Assembly (NCBI GenBank): GCA_001692895.1
Contig: KV748217.1
Span: 1,054,001-1,118,000, forward strand
Reading direction: 5' to 3'
DNA length: 64,000 nucleotides
Source of the DNA: Cenococcum geophilum 1.58
Lineage: Eukaryota > Ascomycota > Dothideomycetes > Gloniales > Gloniaceae
A program made the translations under genes and the position numbers. Shown piece after piece: positions 36,709 through 48,749 of this stretch (its first letter is position 1; every line of letters begins with the position of its first letter). The notes beneath the pieces are model-generated. The model ran no database searches, had not been told where the DNA came from, and worked only from the letters and a program-made list of their open reading frames with translations.

Positions 36709-39700
36709 ATGGCCCGTAAACCAGTCGGAGCTATAGCTACAAAATGGTATAAAATACTTAGCCATGCAGGACCTAACGCTATTGAGCAGCTTCCTAAGTA
36801 CGTTAATGGCGCAGAGCTCGAAGAGCTAATCGACGAACGAGCACCGCTTAAAATTAAATACGAAACTTACTTATTAGCAAAGCACACGTAGCAAATCTCT
36901 CGAAGACAAAAATACGAATTTCCAGCCACTCGACCATTCGAGCGAGTAGTATTCAATATTATTACCCTTAGAGAACTAGGGTACAACGGCGATAGATATA
37001 TAATACACTTCTATTACACATATTCCAAATTTAATTTTGTATTTACCACCAAGAATAAGGATAAAGCTACCGTCCTACCTACCATCCATAAGACCTACCG
37101 TTTAATTAAAATACGATTCTACTAGGACGTTGTCTTCTTCTGAAGCGATAACAAACAAGCTTTTAGACAGACGGGAGATACCCTATAGACATGGTGCGCA
37201 GATAAAGGCATTACTTTTAAATGCCGAGCCCCCTATACAGAAGAACAAAATGGCAGAGCTAAACGATTTGGACGAACCTTTATGGAACGATTAAGGGCTA
37301 TACAGCTAGAAGCTTCCTAACCCCCATCTGTAGGACTAGAGGCTTTCCTTACTGCTGGCTACGTACTTAATCGAACCCCAAATAAGCAACTAGGGTGGAG
37401 AACTCCATACGAGATCGCCTACGGCAAGCTACCATTACTTACCTATATACATGTATGCGGCTGCAAGACCTATACGCTAGATAAAAGGGTTAAAAGGGGA
37501 GACAAGCTAGCTCCTTGTGCATTGATTGGACACCTAGTTAGCTACGATTTAACTAATATCTACCGTATTTGGATCCTAAGTCTCTATAAGGTTATTTAAA
37601 CTAGAGACGTTATATTTAACGAGACCTCGTTCTATAACCCTAAGGGTTAAAACATCAACTACCTGCTAAGGGAAGTATTAGAAGACACCCTCTAGATAAT
37701 TAGTCTACTAGAACCTCTCTACGAGGATAAATCTAAGGATAAATCTATCCTATATAGACCTACCTCGAATATAGATTAAACGACTACACCTATATCGAAC
37801 GATTCGGTAGAGCCTCCTATAAAGGATACTAAGCAGTTACCGACTTCTAGTAGAACGGTATTTCTAGATCTGCTAGAAATAAACACCACACCGGGAGGAC
37901 TTTAAGACGATATTATGGATATAATTAAAGCAATTTCTACCTAGCTAAGCTCGCTAGAACCATTTAATACAGCTCTATAAGCTAACGAAGTCTTAGCTAA
38001 ACCTTCTGCCAACCTTATCCTACTAAAAGGATTAAAAAGAATTCGACGTTAAGCGCATGCGACAGCACTAGCCAATCTATCTACCCTATTTAGTTACTAC
38101 GCTGGATTTGCTATAGGACTAGTAAAGGACATTAACCGAACTAGATTCTTATCTCTATATTGGGACAATCTACCTCCTAAACTAAAGAACCTTAAGGAGC
38201 TAAGAAAGTATCCATTAACTACCAGCTTCTAAAAGGCTATGGAAAAAGAATACAATGACCTAAAATGCTAAGGGACATTTAAAATTGTACTAAAGGAAGA
38301 GGTAAGCAACGAGCAGATTCTTTTATTAAAATGGGTCTTTAAATATAAGCTTAATAGCGACGGCTACCTACAAAAGCTTAAAGCTTGACTGTGTGTTTGC
38401 GGAGACCTATAGATCACCAAAGAAGAAATATATATAGCAACCCTAGCTACTCGAATATTCCGTGCCCTTATAGCTATAGCAGCCGCATTTGATTTGGAAA
38501 GTCAACAGTATAATGCCGTAAACGCGTTTATAAACGCCAAGCTTAGTATACTAGTCTACTGCTACTACCTAGAAGGATTTAATTAAGACGGACATGTCCT
38601 AGAGCTACTTATGGCGCTATATAGATTGAAAATTATACTACTACTTTGGTATAAAGAGCTTACTAGTACCCTAGCTAAATTTAGATTAGAACCAGTACTA
38701 GGCACCAACTGCCTATTTACCAATAGACGACTTATTGTCTTCTTCTACGTAGACGATATTGCCGTTCTATTTGCCAAAAAGGACCTTTAAAGACTTGAAG
38801 AATTCGAAGCCAAATTACTACAATAATACGAGATCCGTGCACTAGGAGACCTATAGTGGTTCCTAGGAATTTAAATTGAACGAGATCGACCAAGTCGAAA
38901 GCTCTAGCTTTGCCAAGATTCCTATATCGAAAAGATAGCCAATTAATTCAATATTCAACCAGGCAGATTTCCTAAGTTACTACTTCCTGCCGAAGAACTA
39001 ACTCCGTCCGACCAGCAGACGAACCCTTAAAGGACACTAGCCTACCAGTAACGAGTAGGTTTAATTGTATACCTCGCCGTATTTAGAAGACCTAATATTA
39101 CTAAGTCGCATTCTAAGCTGGCCGAATTCCTTACTAATCTAAATTAAAAACACCTCGATATAGCAAACTAAGCTATTTCCTACTCCCTTAGATCAAAATC
39201 GACAGCTATTAAATACTCTGGCGAAGTATTTGGAGCACACGTCTATTATAAAAACCTAGAAGGAGAAGATATAACCTTTTATGGAGCATCTAATATAGCT
39301 TTTACGGACTATAAAGAAACTAGACGGAGCTCTTAAGGGTACCTATTTATGCTATTTAGAGGCCTAATTAATTGGAAGGCGACCCTATAGCGATTAGTGA
39401 CTTAATCGACTACCAAAGTAGAGCTTCTCTCCCTATCTACTGCTGCCGTTGAGATTATCTGGTGGCAACGATTCTTTAAGGCAATTGGCTTCGATTTAGA
39501 ACGCGAATTTACCCTACTTTGCGACAATATGTAGACCGTACGCCTACTAAGACAGGATACACCAAAACTTGATACTAAGCTCCGATATATTGACGTTTAT
39601 TAGCACTGGCTTAGATAGGAAGTCTAAGACAAAAAGATCAACGTATAATGGGTTCCTATAGACAAAATGCCTGCCAACAGCCTCACTAAAATCTTACCTC

Positions 39701-39720
39701 GTTAAAAGTACGAAGCATAG
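36709..39720 (+). pseudogene. copia-D integrase, RT and RNase H region, broken
   Basis: Pre-integrase zinc region at 36709-36940 (WYKILSH...ELIDERAPLK), integrase core to about 37460, Copia RT (about 38220-38880) with a YVDD box near 38749, and RNase H (about 39220-39700). Broken. Confidence 0.9.
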
Positions 39721-39942
39721 ATAAAGTAGTTAAATTTGGTAGATATCCAATATTAGATTACTACTGCATTATTTAGCAACTAGTATTATTGCAATCTTTA
39801 CAATATCCGCAATATCCGCAAGATACTATTATAATTACCCTACCCCTTTACTACTCCTAAATTGTATCCAAATTTCCTATTTTGGTATAGTCTCTACCTT
39901 TATTTTCTATAGCTTCGACTATACCGTCAAATCTGGGGGGGG

Positions 39943-40176
39943 TGTAACCGACTACTGGTACCATGCTGTTGTTGACCCAAAATCGGACTTGCTTACTACC
40001 GTCTCACTACCTCAGCTGCTTACCCCCGTATATCTTACCATTCAGCTACTTACCCTTATATACCTTACCCCCTTTTCATCTTATTACTTACACCTTCCTT
40101 ACGTATTTATACCGCTCGATTTCCATAGATTTATAATTAAGTCGTTCACTTAATTCTTCGCACTGTAAAGCTTACA
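39943..40176 (+). repeat. 3' LTR of copia-D
   Basis: 234 bp, uninterrupted. Retains more C and G than the 5' LTR at every differing site noted. Confidence 0.94.
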
Positions 40177-41229
40177 ATTAATAATAGGATCTACTAAAGG
40201 AAGTAGGCTAAGAAAGGTTAAGATAGAGTTCTATAGTTATATAAGGCGTAGAATACGCATTAACTAAGTTAAAAACTATAGAATGGTGGATTAGAGCTAA
40301 TAGACCTAAGCGGTACTAAAAAGTATAGAAGTAAATAACTATGGCAACCTAGAGGATAAGGTTTAAGTAATTAAAGGTTTAAGGAGCAGAGGCTAAACTA
40401 GGGATCTTAGTAGCAGAAGACGTTTAGGCGGACTCTATAATAAGAAAAATAGTTTAAAAAAGGAGCTTATATAAATTACGGAAAATAGGGTTATTTTGCT
40501 AAAAACTATAAAGATGGTTAAAGAAACTATATAGTAAAGGTAACTAGACTAGTAGATAATATATATATATAGAGGGATAATAGTATACTTTAAGAAATAA
40601 AAGAGTGTTTAATTAAGAGTTTTACGTTTTGTTATAATAATATGTAACGTTTCCCGCCCCAACGTCGCCATTTAGCCAAAAAGACACGGAGTGCTTGCGA
40701 ACTTATCGCAAGCGCGGCGGGATCTAATATATGTACTCTTATATAATATATACTAAATTTATAAAGACGCTAAGTATAGCGTAAGCTATTAGCTATAGGA
40801 GCTAAAATTATTAGAGTTTAGAGGAACTAATAAACCATCTTATAGATTAGATATTAAGGATAATAAATTTAATATAAGCAAAATATTTAGCGACAATAAG
40901 GTAATAAAGGTAGCTTACTAGGATTATATAGACCTTAAAGATATTATAATAGAGGTAGAAGTTAAATCTACTATAAAGGAAGGATTAGTAATGGGGATTA
41001 AGACTTTATTAAATATAATATCTATTACTTTATAAGATATAAGAGAAGTAGGATAGCGAACTACTTCGGCACTTAATAAAGGCAAAAAGCTAAAGATAAG
41101 AGATGCTTAAGGACCTATAATAGACGAAAATTAATAGAGTAGAGCAGCAGCTTAGTTTAAAGGCAAAAGAATAAGTATAGGGAGAAAATTCCTAGGGACT
41201 TAAAACTCTAAGGAGTAATTAGGAGTACC
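40177..41229 (+). mobile_element. gypsy-A2 fossil, slice 2 (gag extension)
   Basis: Collinear with gypsy-A1 from about 26610 onwards. Contains a foreign GC-rich insert at about 40645-40745. Ends at the gypsy-C insertion, duplication GTACC (41225-41229). Broken. Confidence 0.85.
40645..40745. mobile_element. Small GC-rich insertion of unknown type
   Basis: Absent from gypsy-A1 (compare near 27095). TCCCGCC (40652-40658) and GGCGGGA (40716-40722) are complementary, and inside is a perfect 8-bp hairpin GCTTGCGA-ACTTA-TCGCAAGC (40693-40713). Flanks ATAATATG and ATAATATA suggest an 8-bp target duplication, which would point to a hAT-type MITE, but the ends are not certain. Confidence 0.5.
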
Positions 41230-41440
41230 TGTAACGGCGCTATTACATATTACCTACTAAATTCTACTATATTCTGCTAACCTGTAATTGGCTCGCCTAG
41301 AGCTAGCGCCTTGGCGACTTACCCTATATATTTATTTACATCGGTCCTAGCAAACCCCTTTTCCTTCTCCTTAACTTAGTATCTTCATTAGATAGCAATC
41401 CACAAGCTTTAGTTTAGAGGCATTTATGCGAGCCGTTATA
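41230..41440 (+). repeat. 5' LTR of gypsy-C
   Basis: 211 bp. Contains AGAGCTAGCGCCTTGGCGAC and CTCCTTAACTTAGTATCTTC, both close to parts of the copia-A 3' region (16540-16640). Also carries one TTCTGCTA-type motif. Confidence 0.94.
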
Positions 41441-41673
41441 ATATACTAAGCTCTCCCTCTATTGCCTGGGAAGGCCTTAATAATATCCTACCTTAAAAGA
41501 AGACCCTTATCTACAACGACGCGTTAACGCGCTATACTTAGACACTAAAGTTACTCTATTTTGCCTGGGAAGGCCTTAGTAATATCCTACTTTATAAGCT
41601 AGATAGGACTAGACCTATACCCCTAGAATTAAAACCAAAGCGTATAATACCAACGAACCCTAGGAAGCTAATA

Positions 41674-42830
41674 ATGGCACCTAAAGCTAGCCTATTTAAA
41701 AGAGCTGCCTTTACCTAAGAGGAACCTAAGATCTAATTAGAATTGGAAATTAAAGATAATAATAACGTTATAGACATACGTAAGCAGATTTGTGCCCTTA
41801 TAGCTAGCTAAAAAGCTAATTATCTTAAGGTAAGGAATATATAAGAGACCCTATAAGAGATCCTAGAAAGCCTTATAGCCCTATAAAATAGCCTAGCTTT
41901 TCCTTTTTAAAGCCCTAGCTAACCTACTTACTCTACTAAATGCGATATACTAGGGAGTACGGATATAATAATAAAGTAATTAAAGTCCGTTAAGCTCCCT
42001 AACCCCTAACTACTATTTAATAAAATAGACCCTATCTTTAAGAATTAAAGGATTTAAGTGTAAGGAAAGCTCCGCGTTAACTATAACTATTTCCTTTCTA
42101 AAGAAGCTAAAATGCTCTACCTCTTTAGTTAAACCACTAGGGACGCCTAACGGCACCTTTAAGCTAAGTTTAAGGACGATTCCCCTATCTAATTTATATC
42201 TATTAATAAGATAATACGGCACCTAGCGGCTATTTTTATTAACTTAAATAAAGTATAGGACGCCTAATAATAAAACCAAACTAACCCTTTACTAAATTTT
42301 AAACTTAATTTCTATACCTTATAGGAGAAGGCTAGGTTCCCCTTAAGAACTACTAATTAGACCTATACGATAAGCTAATAATTTAGCTATAAGAGAAGAT
42401 CGCTATAACCTTAGATAACCTTTTAACGTATAACAGACTCGTAACTTATTGCCTATTATTAGATTTAGAACTAAAGCAAATTAACGCCTACCTTAATTAG
42501 TAGAAGCGACCCCAGAATAATTAAAACTTATTAGCTATACCTATAGAAGCTAAAGTAGGAAGATAAGCTACGACCGCTTTTATACTAAAAGCGGTTATAT
42601 CTACGCACTAGCGGGCCTCGCCCGACTAGCTATATACTATACCCCCAACTAGTACTTATTGCAATACCCTAATTAACCCTACCTTGGCTATGTGCTATAA
42701 CTATAATAAGGAGGGTTACTTTGCCTTATCTTGCTTAGAGCTAAAGGATATAGGCAATATTAAGGAAATAGAGGAAGAAGAAACGTCTAATAAGTTAGGA
42801 AAAGAAGAACCCTAGGGAAAGACTCCCCCC
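41674..42830 (+). pseudogene. gypsy-C gag region, broken
   Basis: Starts MAPKASLFKRAAFT at ATG 41674. A zinc-knuckle-like segment near 42690-42740 precedes an acidic Glu-rich stretch (42755-42800). Broken. Confidence 0.7.
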
Positions 42831-42929
42831 TAGAGTACCNTATTAATCTTAAAAAGATTAATTTTAGTTAGTTAATAGGTAGAAAGTATTTTACTATTCT
42901 ATATATAGTATCTTAAAATAGATATAAAG

Positions 42930-45900
42930 TAAATATAACCGCCCTTATTAATACTAGAGTAAATAGCTTCGCCTTTACAAATACTGCCTATATAAATAAT
43001 GTTGCCAAATTTCTAAATATAAAAGCCACCCGATTAGAGAAGTGTGTCTAGGTAAAAGGCTATAACGGCTAAGCCGGTTAGCCAGTTACCTACATTTTAA
43101 AGTTATATATTGCTCTTAACGGATAACACTAATACGGTATCCCTTTTTATATTCTAGACCTAGGTTTCTATAATATAATCCTTAGTTAAAAATAGATGTC
43201 CTATTTTAATATTTAGCTAAACATATAATAAAGATAATTTATTTAGCTAGAGGATAGACTAAAACTACCCTCCTTTATTAGGGAAATCCGAACTAATTAT
43301 AAAATACTAGCTGTAAAGGCTAATTCTACCTACTAGTAGGATATCTAGGCCTATAACCTAGCTTTTGCCTAAAAATACGCCCGCCGCGAAGCTAGAAAGA
43401 ACTCCGTACTAATAAAGATACTCTCCTAAAGCGCTATATTTAAAGAGGACTCTATATATAAAAGTAGGACAGATAGTAATATAGACAACGTCTAAATTGC
43501 GTAGATTTAACTGGTATAGAAAAGAACGTATTAATAGGATATAAGGGATAACCTCCGAAAGATGTAATAGGAGCTTAAAGGAGTAATAATAATGCTAGTA
43601 CCCTAGAAGCCCCTAAGGTTATATACGCCCCTATTATTATATAACCCCCCTATAGTAAATATTACCGTAATTAGCGCTATAGCGTTCTACTTTAATATAT
43701 ACCAGAAGGATAATAAGGTCTTTATAACGAGCCTATATAAGATTAACCAAATTATTAATAATAGGGAGGAAAGGCCAGCTAAGGAAACTAATAAGGAATT
43801 AGTTAAACGCCTTCTTTTTACTATTTATATAGATTATAAGGATGTATTATTAAAAGTGGCCTTAGATAAGTTACCCCCTTATTAGATATATAACTATAAG
43901 ATTTAATTAGAAGCCAATAACTCGCTAGGCTATAGCCCCCTCTACTAATAGTTAATAAATAAGCTAAAAGTAATAAAGTAGTATTTAATTGATAACCTAG
44001 ATAAAGGGTTTATTAAGCTAAGTTAAGCCCCTTTTACTTTCCCTATCCTATTTATAAAAAAGTCTAATAGAGGCCTTTGTTTTTATATTAACTATTAAAA
44101 GCTAAACGCTATTACTTAAAAGGACCAGTATTCTATTTCTTTAATTAATAAGACCCTTATATATCTAAGCTAGGTAAAGATTTTTACTAAACTTAATATC
44201 CGCTAAGCTTTTTACTAAATTAGGATAGACCTTATATCTAAAGATTTAACAATATTCTATACCTATTATAGTTCCTATAAATATAAAGTTCTTCCTTTTA
44301 GACTAATAAATGGACTAGCTACGTACTAAAGGTATATAAATAACGTTCTTTTTAATTACCTTAATAAATTTTACACGGTATACCTAGATAATATTTTTAT
44401 ATACTTAGACAATAAACTTAAGTATTAAGTTTATATTAAAAGGTTCTAAAGAGACTACGGAACGTAGGCTTATAAGTTAATATTAAGAAATATAAGTTTA
44501 GGGTTAAACGTATAAAATACCTTAGGTTTATTATAACTATAGAAGGAATTAAGGTTAACCCTAAGAAGGTAGAGGCAATCCGTAACTAAAAGCCCCCTTA
44601 TATAGTAAAAGGAATCTAATTCTTCCTTAGCTTTTATAACTTCTACTACTAGTTTATCTATAACTACGGAATTATAGTAAAACCTCTTAAATAACTAACT
44701 AGGAAGGATACGCCTTTTATCTTTAATAATAGCTATATAGAAGCCTTTAAAGAGATAAAGGATTGGCTTATCTCTTCCCAAATCCTTTATTACTATAACC
44801 TAGACCTTAAATTAATGCTAGAAATAGACGCCTTTAATAAGGTTATAGCGGGAATCCTATTATAGTTATATTTAGACGGCAAATAGTACCCTATTACTTT
44901 CTTTTTAAAAATAATAGACCCGGCTAAGTGTAACTATAAAGTATATAATAAAGAAATACTAGCTATTATTTAATTACTCCCCTAATAGCGCGTAAAGCTT
45001 AAAGGTATAAACTTTTAAATTAAGATATATATAGATTATAAAGCCCTAGAGTACTTTATAACTATAAAGCAGCTTACTAAATAATAAGCCTAGTAGGCTA
45101 AAATACTCTCCTAATTCTTCTTTATAATTATATATTATTCTAGTAAGTAAAACTCTAAGGCTAATATTATAACTTAAAGAGAATAAGATATAGGACCTTA
45201 AAATAAGCTAAAGACCTAATATTAGACGCGTGCCTTTTTTTATCTAGAATAGCTTAACCCATAAATCCTAAAGGAGCTAGACTCCTAGTAAAACAAGCTA
45301 GTACTAATAAAGGAGTTCTTAGATAAGCTAATAGGGCTAATTAACTACCTCCTAACTGTAAACCGCACAGCTAATACCTTAAGGGCCCTCCGCGATTAAG
45401 CCGTAAAAGGAGACCCCAATTTTAAGATAGAGGAAGGATTACTCCTATACTAGAAGCGGCTTATAGTCCCTAATATTAATAATCTATAAATAGAACTAAT
45501 CCGCGAAGCTTATTACTAAGTCTTTATAGTATACCCAGCAAGAATAAGACCCATAAAATTATTAACTGCCGCTACTACTAGCTAAAAATAGTTATAGATA
45601 TTAATTAATATATACGGAACTATAAGGACTGCTAGAGAGCTATAACCTTATAAAATAAAACCCTAGGACTACTTAAGCCACTCCCAATACTAGAGCGCCC
45701 TTAGTAGTATATCTTTATAGACTTTTATAAACTACCTATAGACTGTAATGGATACGATATAGTTATAGTTATAGTTAGCTATTTTAGTAAACGCCCGTTC
45801 TTAATTCCCTATTATAAAAACATTAATGCTAAAGAGGTAGTTTAGCTATACGTCCACTACGTCTACCAAATTTATGGACTATTAGATACTATTATATCTA

Positions 45901-46830
45901 ATTATAGGCCATAGTTTATATTAGCCTTTTAGAATAAGTTTACCTAGATTTTAGGTATTAAGCTAAAGCTTTCNATAGCTTACTACCCCTAAATAGACGG
46001 TTAGACGGAGATTATAAATTAGTACCTAGACTAGAGGCTTAGGCCCTTTATTAACTACTTTTAGGATAACTAGTTTAAACTACTACCTTTAATAAACTAC
46101 GCCTAAGCAACCCTGTCCTATAACTCTACAGGGTTTACCCCAATTTAGCTAGAAATAGGATACTTACCCCATATAAGCTTTAACTAGAAAAGGCTAGAAG
46201 AACCCTAGACTATATTAAAAAAAGCTATCCTATAGCGAGGCCTAATAGTACGCTAAGCGCTTAGAAGAAGCTTAAACAGTAGCCTATAAGAACCTAGAAA
46301 ACGCCTTAAGATTAATGGAATAGTAGGCGAATAAACACTATTAAGAGCCTAACTTTGCCCCCGGCGATATGGTCTAGGTTAAAATAAGGAATTAAAAGAC
46401 TAAACGACCTAGCCGCAAGTTAGACTACTAGATAGTAGGGCTGTATAAGGTCCTTAAGAAAATAGGTAACTTATATAAGGTAAAGCTCCTAAATTCAATT
46501 AGGGTGCACCCTATCTTCTTGCTAGATAAGTTACGGAAAGCTATAAACAACTTATTACCCAGATAAAAGAATAAGCCTCCTCTACTAATTTAAGTAAACG
46601 GTGACGATAAATAGGAAGTTAATAAAATACTGGCTTATAAGATAGTATAGGGAATATTAAAATACTATATTTAATAAAAGGGTTATAACCTGGACCTAAC
46701 CTAGTACCTTATATAGAACTTTATAGGCTACCCCTAGAAGCTTAAAGAGTTCTATAATTAATACCCTAACATACTTAAACCTTTAAAGTACCTAAATAAG
46801 TAGATGGAATACTAGTATAATAAAGATAAT
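42930..46830 (+). pseudogene. gypsy-C pol region, broken
   Basis: Protease-like (about 42930-43300), RT with YLDN-type catalytic region near 44380 (about 43850-44560), RNase H (about 44700-45140), integrase (about 45400-46250) and a chromodomain-like C-terminus (about 46600-46800). Broken. Confidence 0.8.
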
Positions 46831-46936
46831 AAGTTACCGGAGGAGTATAGGGATAAGAACGCCCTAAAGCCCTAATATAGCTGTCTGCTATATTCTACCG
46901 TTTTCTGCTAGTACTATAAAATTTTAGATGTTTAGG

Positions 46937-46959
46937 AACTTTGACCGCCGGTTAAAGTT
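46937..46959. repeat. 23-bp palindrome shared with gypsy-B
   Basis: AACTTTGACCG-C-CGGTTAAAGTT, one mismatch from the perfect copy at 18309-18331. The words on its outer side (GCCTAATTAG here; CTAATTAGAC there) also match, in inverse order, so more than the palindrome is shared. Confidence 0.85.
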
Positions 46960-47176
46960 GCCTAATTAGTTAAATCTGTGCTAAGACTTTTAGCGGCTAC
47001 TCTTTCTAGTCTAGTGCTTCTACTTAACCCATAATTACCTTTTATACTTAATCCGACGTACTTATATTCCCTTTTCCTCCTTATTTTATATTCTGTAATC
47101 TTACGTTTTATAAGCCTAGTACTACCCTATCTCTAACTAAGCCTAAGGGCAGGCTTTCTTTTAAAGATGGGGGTAA

Positions 47177-47387
47177 TGTAACGGCGCTATTGTACGTTAC
47201 CTACTAAATTCTGCTATATTTTGCTAACCTATAATTAGCTCGCCTAGAGCTAGCGCCTTAGCGACCTACCCTATATATTTGTTTATATTAGTCCTAGCGA
47301 CCCCCTTTTCCTTCTCCTTAGCTTAGTATCTTTATTAGATAGCAATCCACAAGCTTTAGTTTAGAGGTATTTATGCGAGCCGTTACA
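47177..47387 (+). repeat. 3' LTR of gypsy-C
   Basis: 211 bp, same length as the 5' LTR; differences noted are mainly transitions. Confidence 0.94.
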
Positions 47388-47888
47388 GTACCTATAGTAG
47401 GTAAATGGGGTATTTAGCCTTAAGGTTAGATAATTAACACTAAAATTATAAAGTTTATAGATTTAGAGGATTCTATAGCTAGATATAAACTAAAAGAAAA
47501 CTAAAAAGGATTTAAGAATTAAATTAAAGTGTAGTAAGAACAAAGAGGCTACTAAGGGTTAAGAATATTAGGCAGACTTGGGGTTAGAGTACCTATATAG
47601 AAAATTACTAATAGGCTAAGAGTAGGCACGCTAAAAGTAAAGTGGCTTAAAGAACTAGAATAAGAGGAAGAATTAAGAATTCTAACTAGATTTAAAGAAC
47701 GGTATACTAAAGGTTGCAATAATGCAGTAATAATAAGATATTTCCTTATAGATAGATTATATATACTTATAAAGCTGTACTAAAAGTAGTATAAATAACG
47801 GCATAATAATAAGTAGGAAGACTTTTATATATAACTAGACGAAAAAGTTATTTAAGACTAAGTAATTATAGAAAAACGTATAAGTTAT
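47388..47888 (+). mobile_element. gypsy-A2 fossil, slice 3
   Basis: Collinear with gypsy-A1 at about 27680-28190 (gag extension). Ends at the copia-B insertion, duplication GTTAT (47884-47888). Broken. Confidence 0.85.
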
Positions 47889-48049
47889 TGTTGGTATGCT
47901 TTAACACAGTGCAATAGACGTAATATACGTGCAGTGCGGCGCATAGTTGGATTCTTGTCGTTCTATCTACACGTCTTAATAATACATATGCGCGTCGCGT
48001 AGATCACGTGCTTTATACATATAATATACAAAACGAATATCTACCAACA
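47889..48049 (-). repeat. 3' LTR of copia-B
   Basis: 161 bp, TGTTGGTA...TACCAACA ends, with the same internal CACGTGCTTTA block as copia-A. Confidence 0.95.
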
Positions 48050-48586
48050 CTAGAGCAACTCTAAAGGAAACCAAATCGTACTATTCCCGTTATTTATAGC
48101 GCATACGAAATAGCTAGCTCTTCCGTCCATAGTATATAATAGCTTCTCCTTTAATCCTATCCCAGTTATATAACGCTTATAACGGCTTATATAAATACCT
48201 TTAAACTAGGGCTTATAGATTAATAAACTGTATAATAAAGTTAAGACGTTATATAAGGAAAGAAGGTAAGAGAACGGGAAGAAAGGGTAGTGGTCCTAGC
48301 AGAACTTAGCAGGATTTAGTAGACTTAGCAGAATATAGCAGAATGCCACAGATTACCATTAAATTGCTATTAGATTGCCATAGATTACCATTAAATTACT
48401 ATCTTACGGTTAGTCTCTAATTGCTAAGTTAGTAGAAATAGGTAAATGTATATAAGGTATTACGGGGGTATCCCGTAACAATTATTATCTAATAAAGATA
48501 CTAAGCTAAGGAGAAGAAGAAGAAGGAGTAGTAGGTAGATATATTACGAGGGCCGCTAAGGCACTAGTAGTAAGCGAGCTAATAGC

Positions 48587-48613
48587 GATTTTCTATACCG
48601 GGTATAGAAAATT
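48587..48613. repeat. Copy 4 of the shared 27-bp palindrome
   Basis: GATTTTCTATA, CCGGG, TATAGAAAATT. The best preserved pairing of the five. In the 3' region of copia-B, same place as in copia-A. Confidence 0.88.
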
Positions 48614-48749
48614 CTAATTAGCTAGTTAAATTTAGGGTCTATAAAATATGGCAGGTAGCGTACCTTAGTACTATTATAACGCTAAGTTAAATCTAAGTTC
48701 GTTCGCGTTTGTTTAACCTACTCTATAGCCTATAGTTTTAAATAATTAG

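Larger units (their letters stand above)
34266..40176 (+). mobile_element. Ty1/Copia retrotransposon fossil, full length (copia-D)
   Basis: 5911 bp including a nested MITE. LTRs are 234 bp once the MITE is removed, start TGTAACCGAC and end CAAAGCTTACA. Perfect duplication ATTAA at 34261-34265 and 40177-40181. A polypurine tract (CTGGGGGGGG) ends at 39942. Order: gag with zinc knuckle, protease, integrase, RT, RNase H. The two LTRs differ at about 19 of 234 sites by eye, all transitions. It is the least mutated large element here but is broken by many changes. Confidence 0.94.
41230..47387 (+). mobile_element. Ty3/Gypsy retrotransposon fossil, full length (gypsy-C)
   Basis: 6158 bp with two 211-bp LTRs that start TGTAACGGCGCTATT and end GCGAGCCGTTACA. 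Perfect duplication GTACC at 41225-41229 and 47388-47392. A purine tract (AAAGATGGGGGTAA) precedes the 3' LTR. Order: gag with zinc knuckle, protease, RT, RNase H, integrase, chromodomain-like end. Two undetermined bases (42840, 45974) lie inside. Structure whole; coding broken by many dozens of changes. Confidence 0.93.

Noticed and set aside
42013-42222. Open frame on the minus strand
   Set aside because: Antisense shadow within gypsy-C gag.
42840-45974. Undetermined bases at 42840 and 45974 as signs of a misassembly
   Set aside because: Gypsy-C is collinear across both with matched LTRs and target duplications; they look like base-call gaps.
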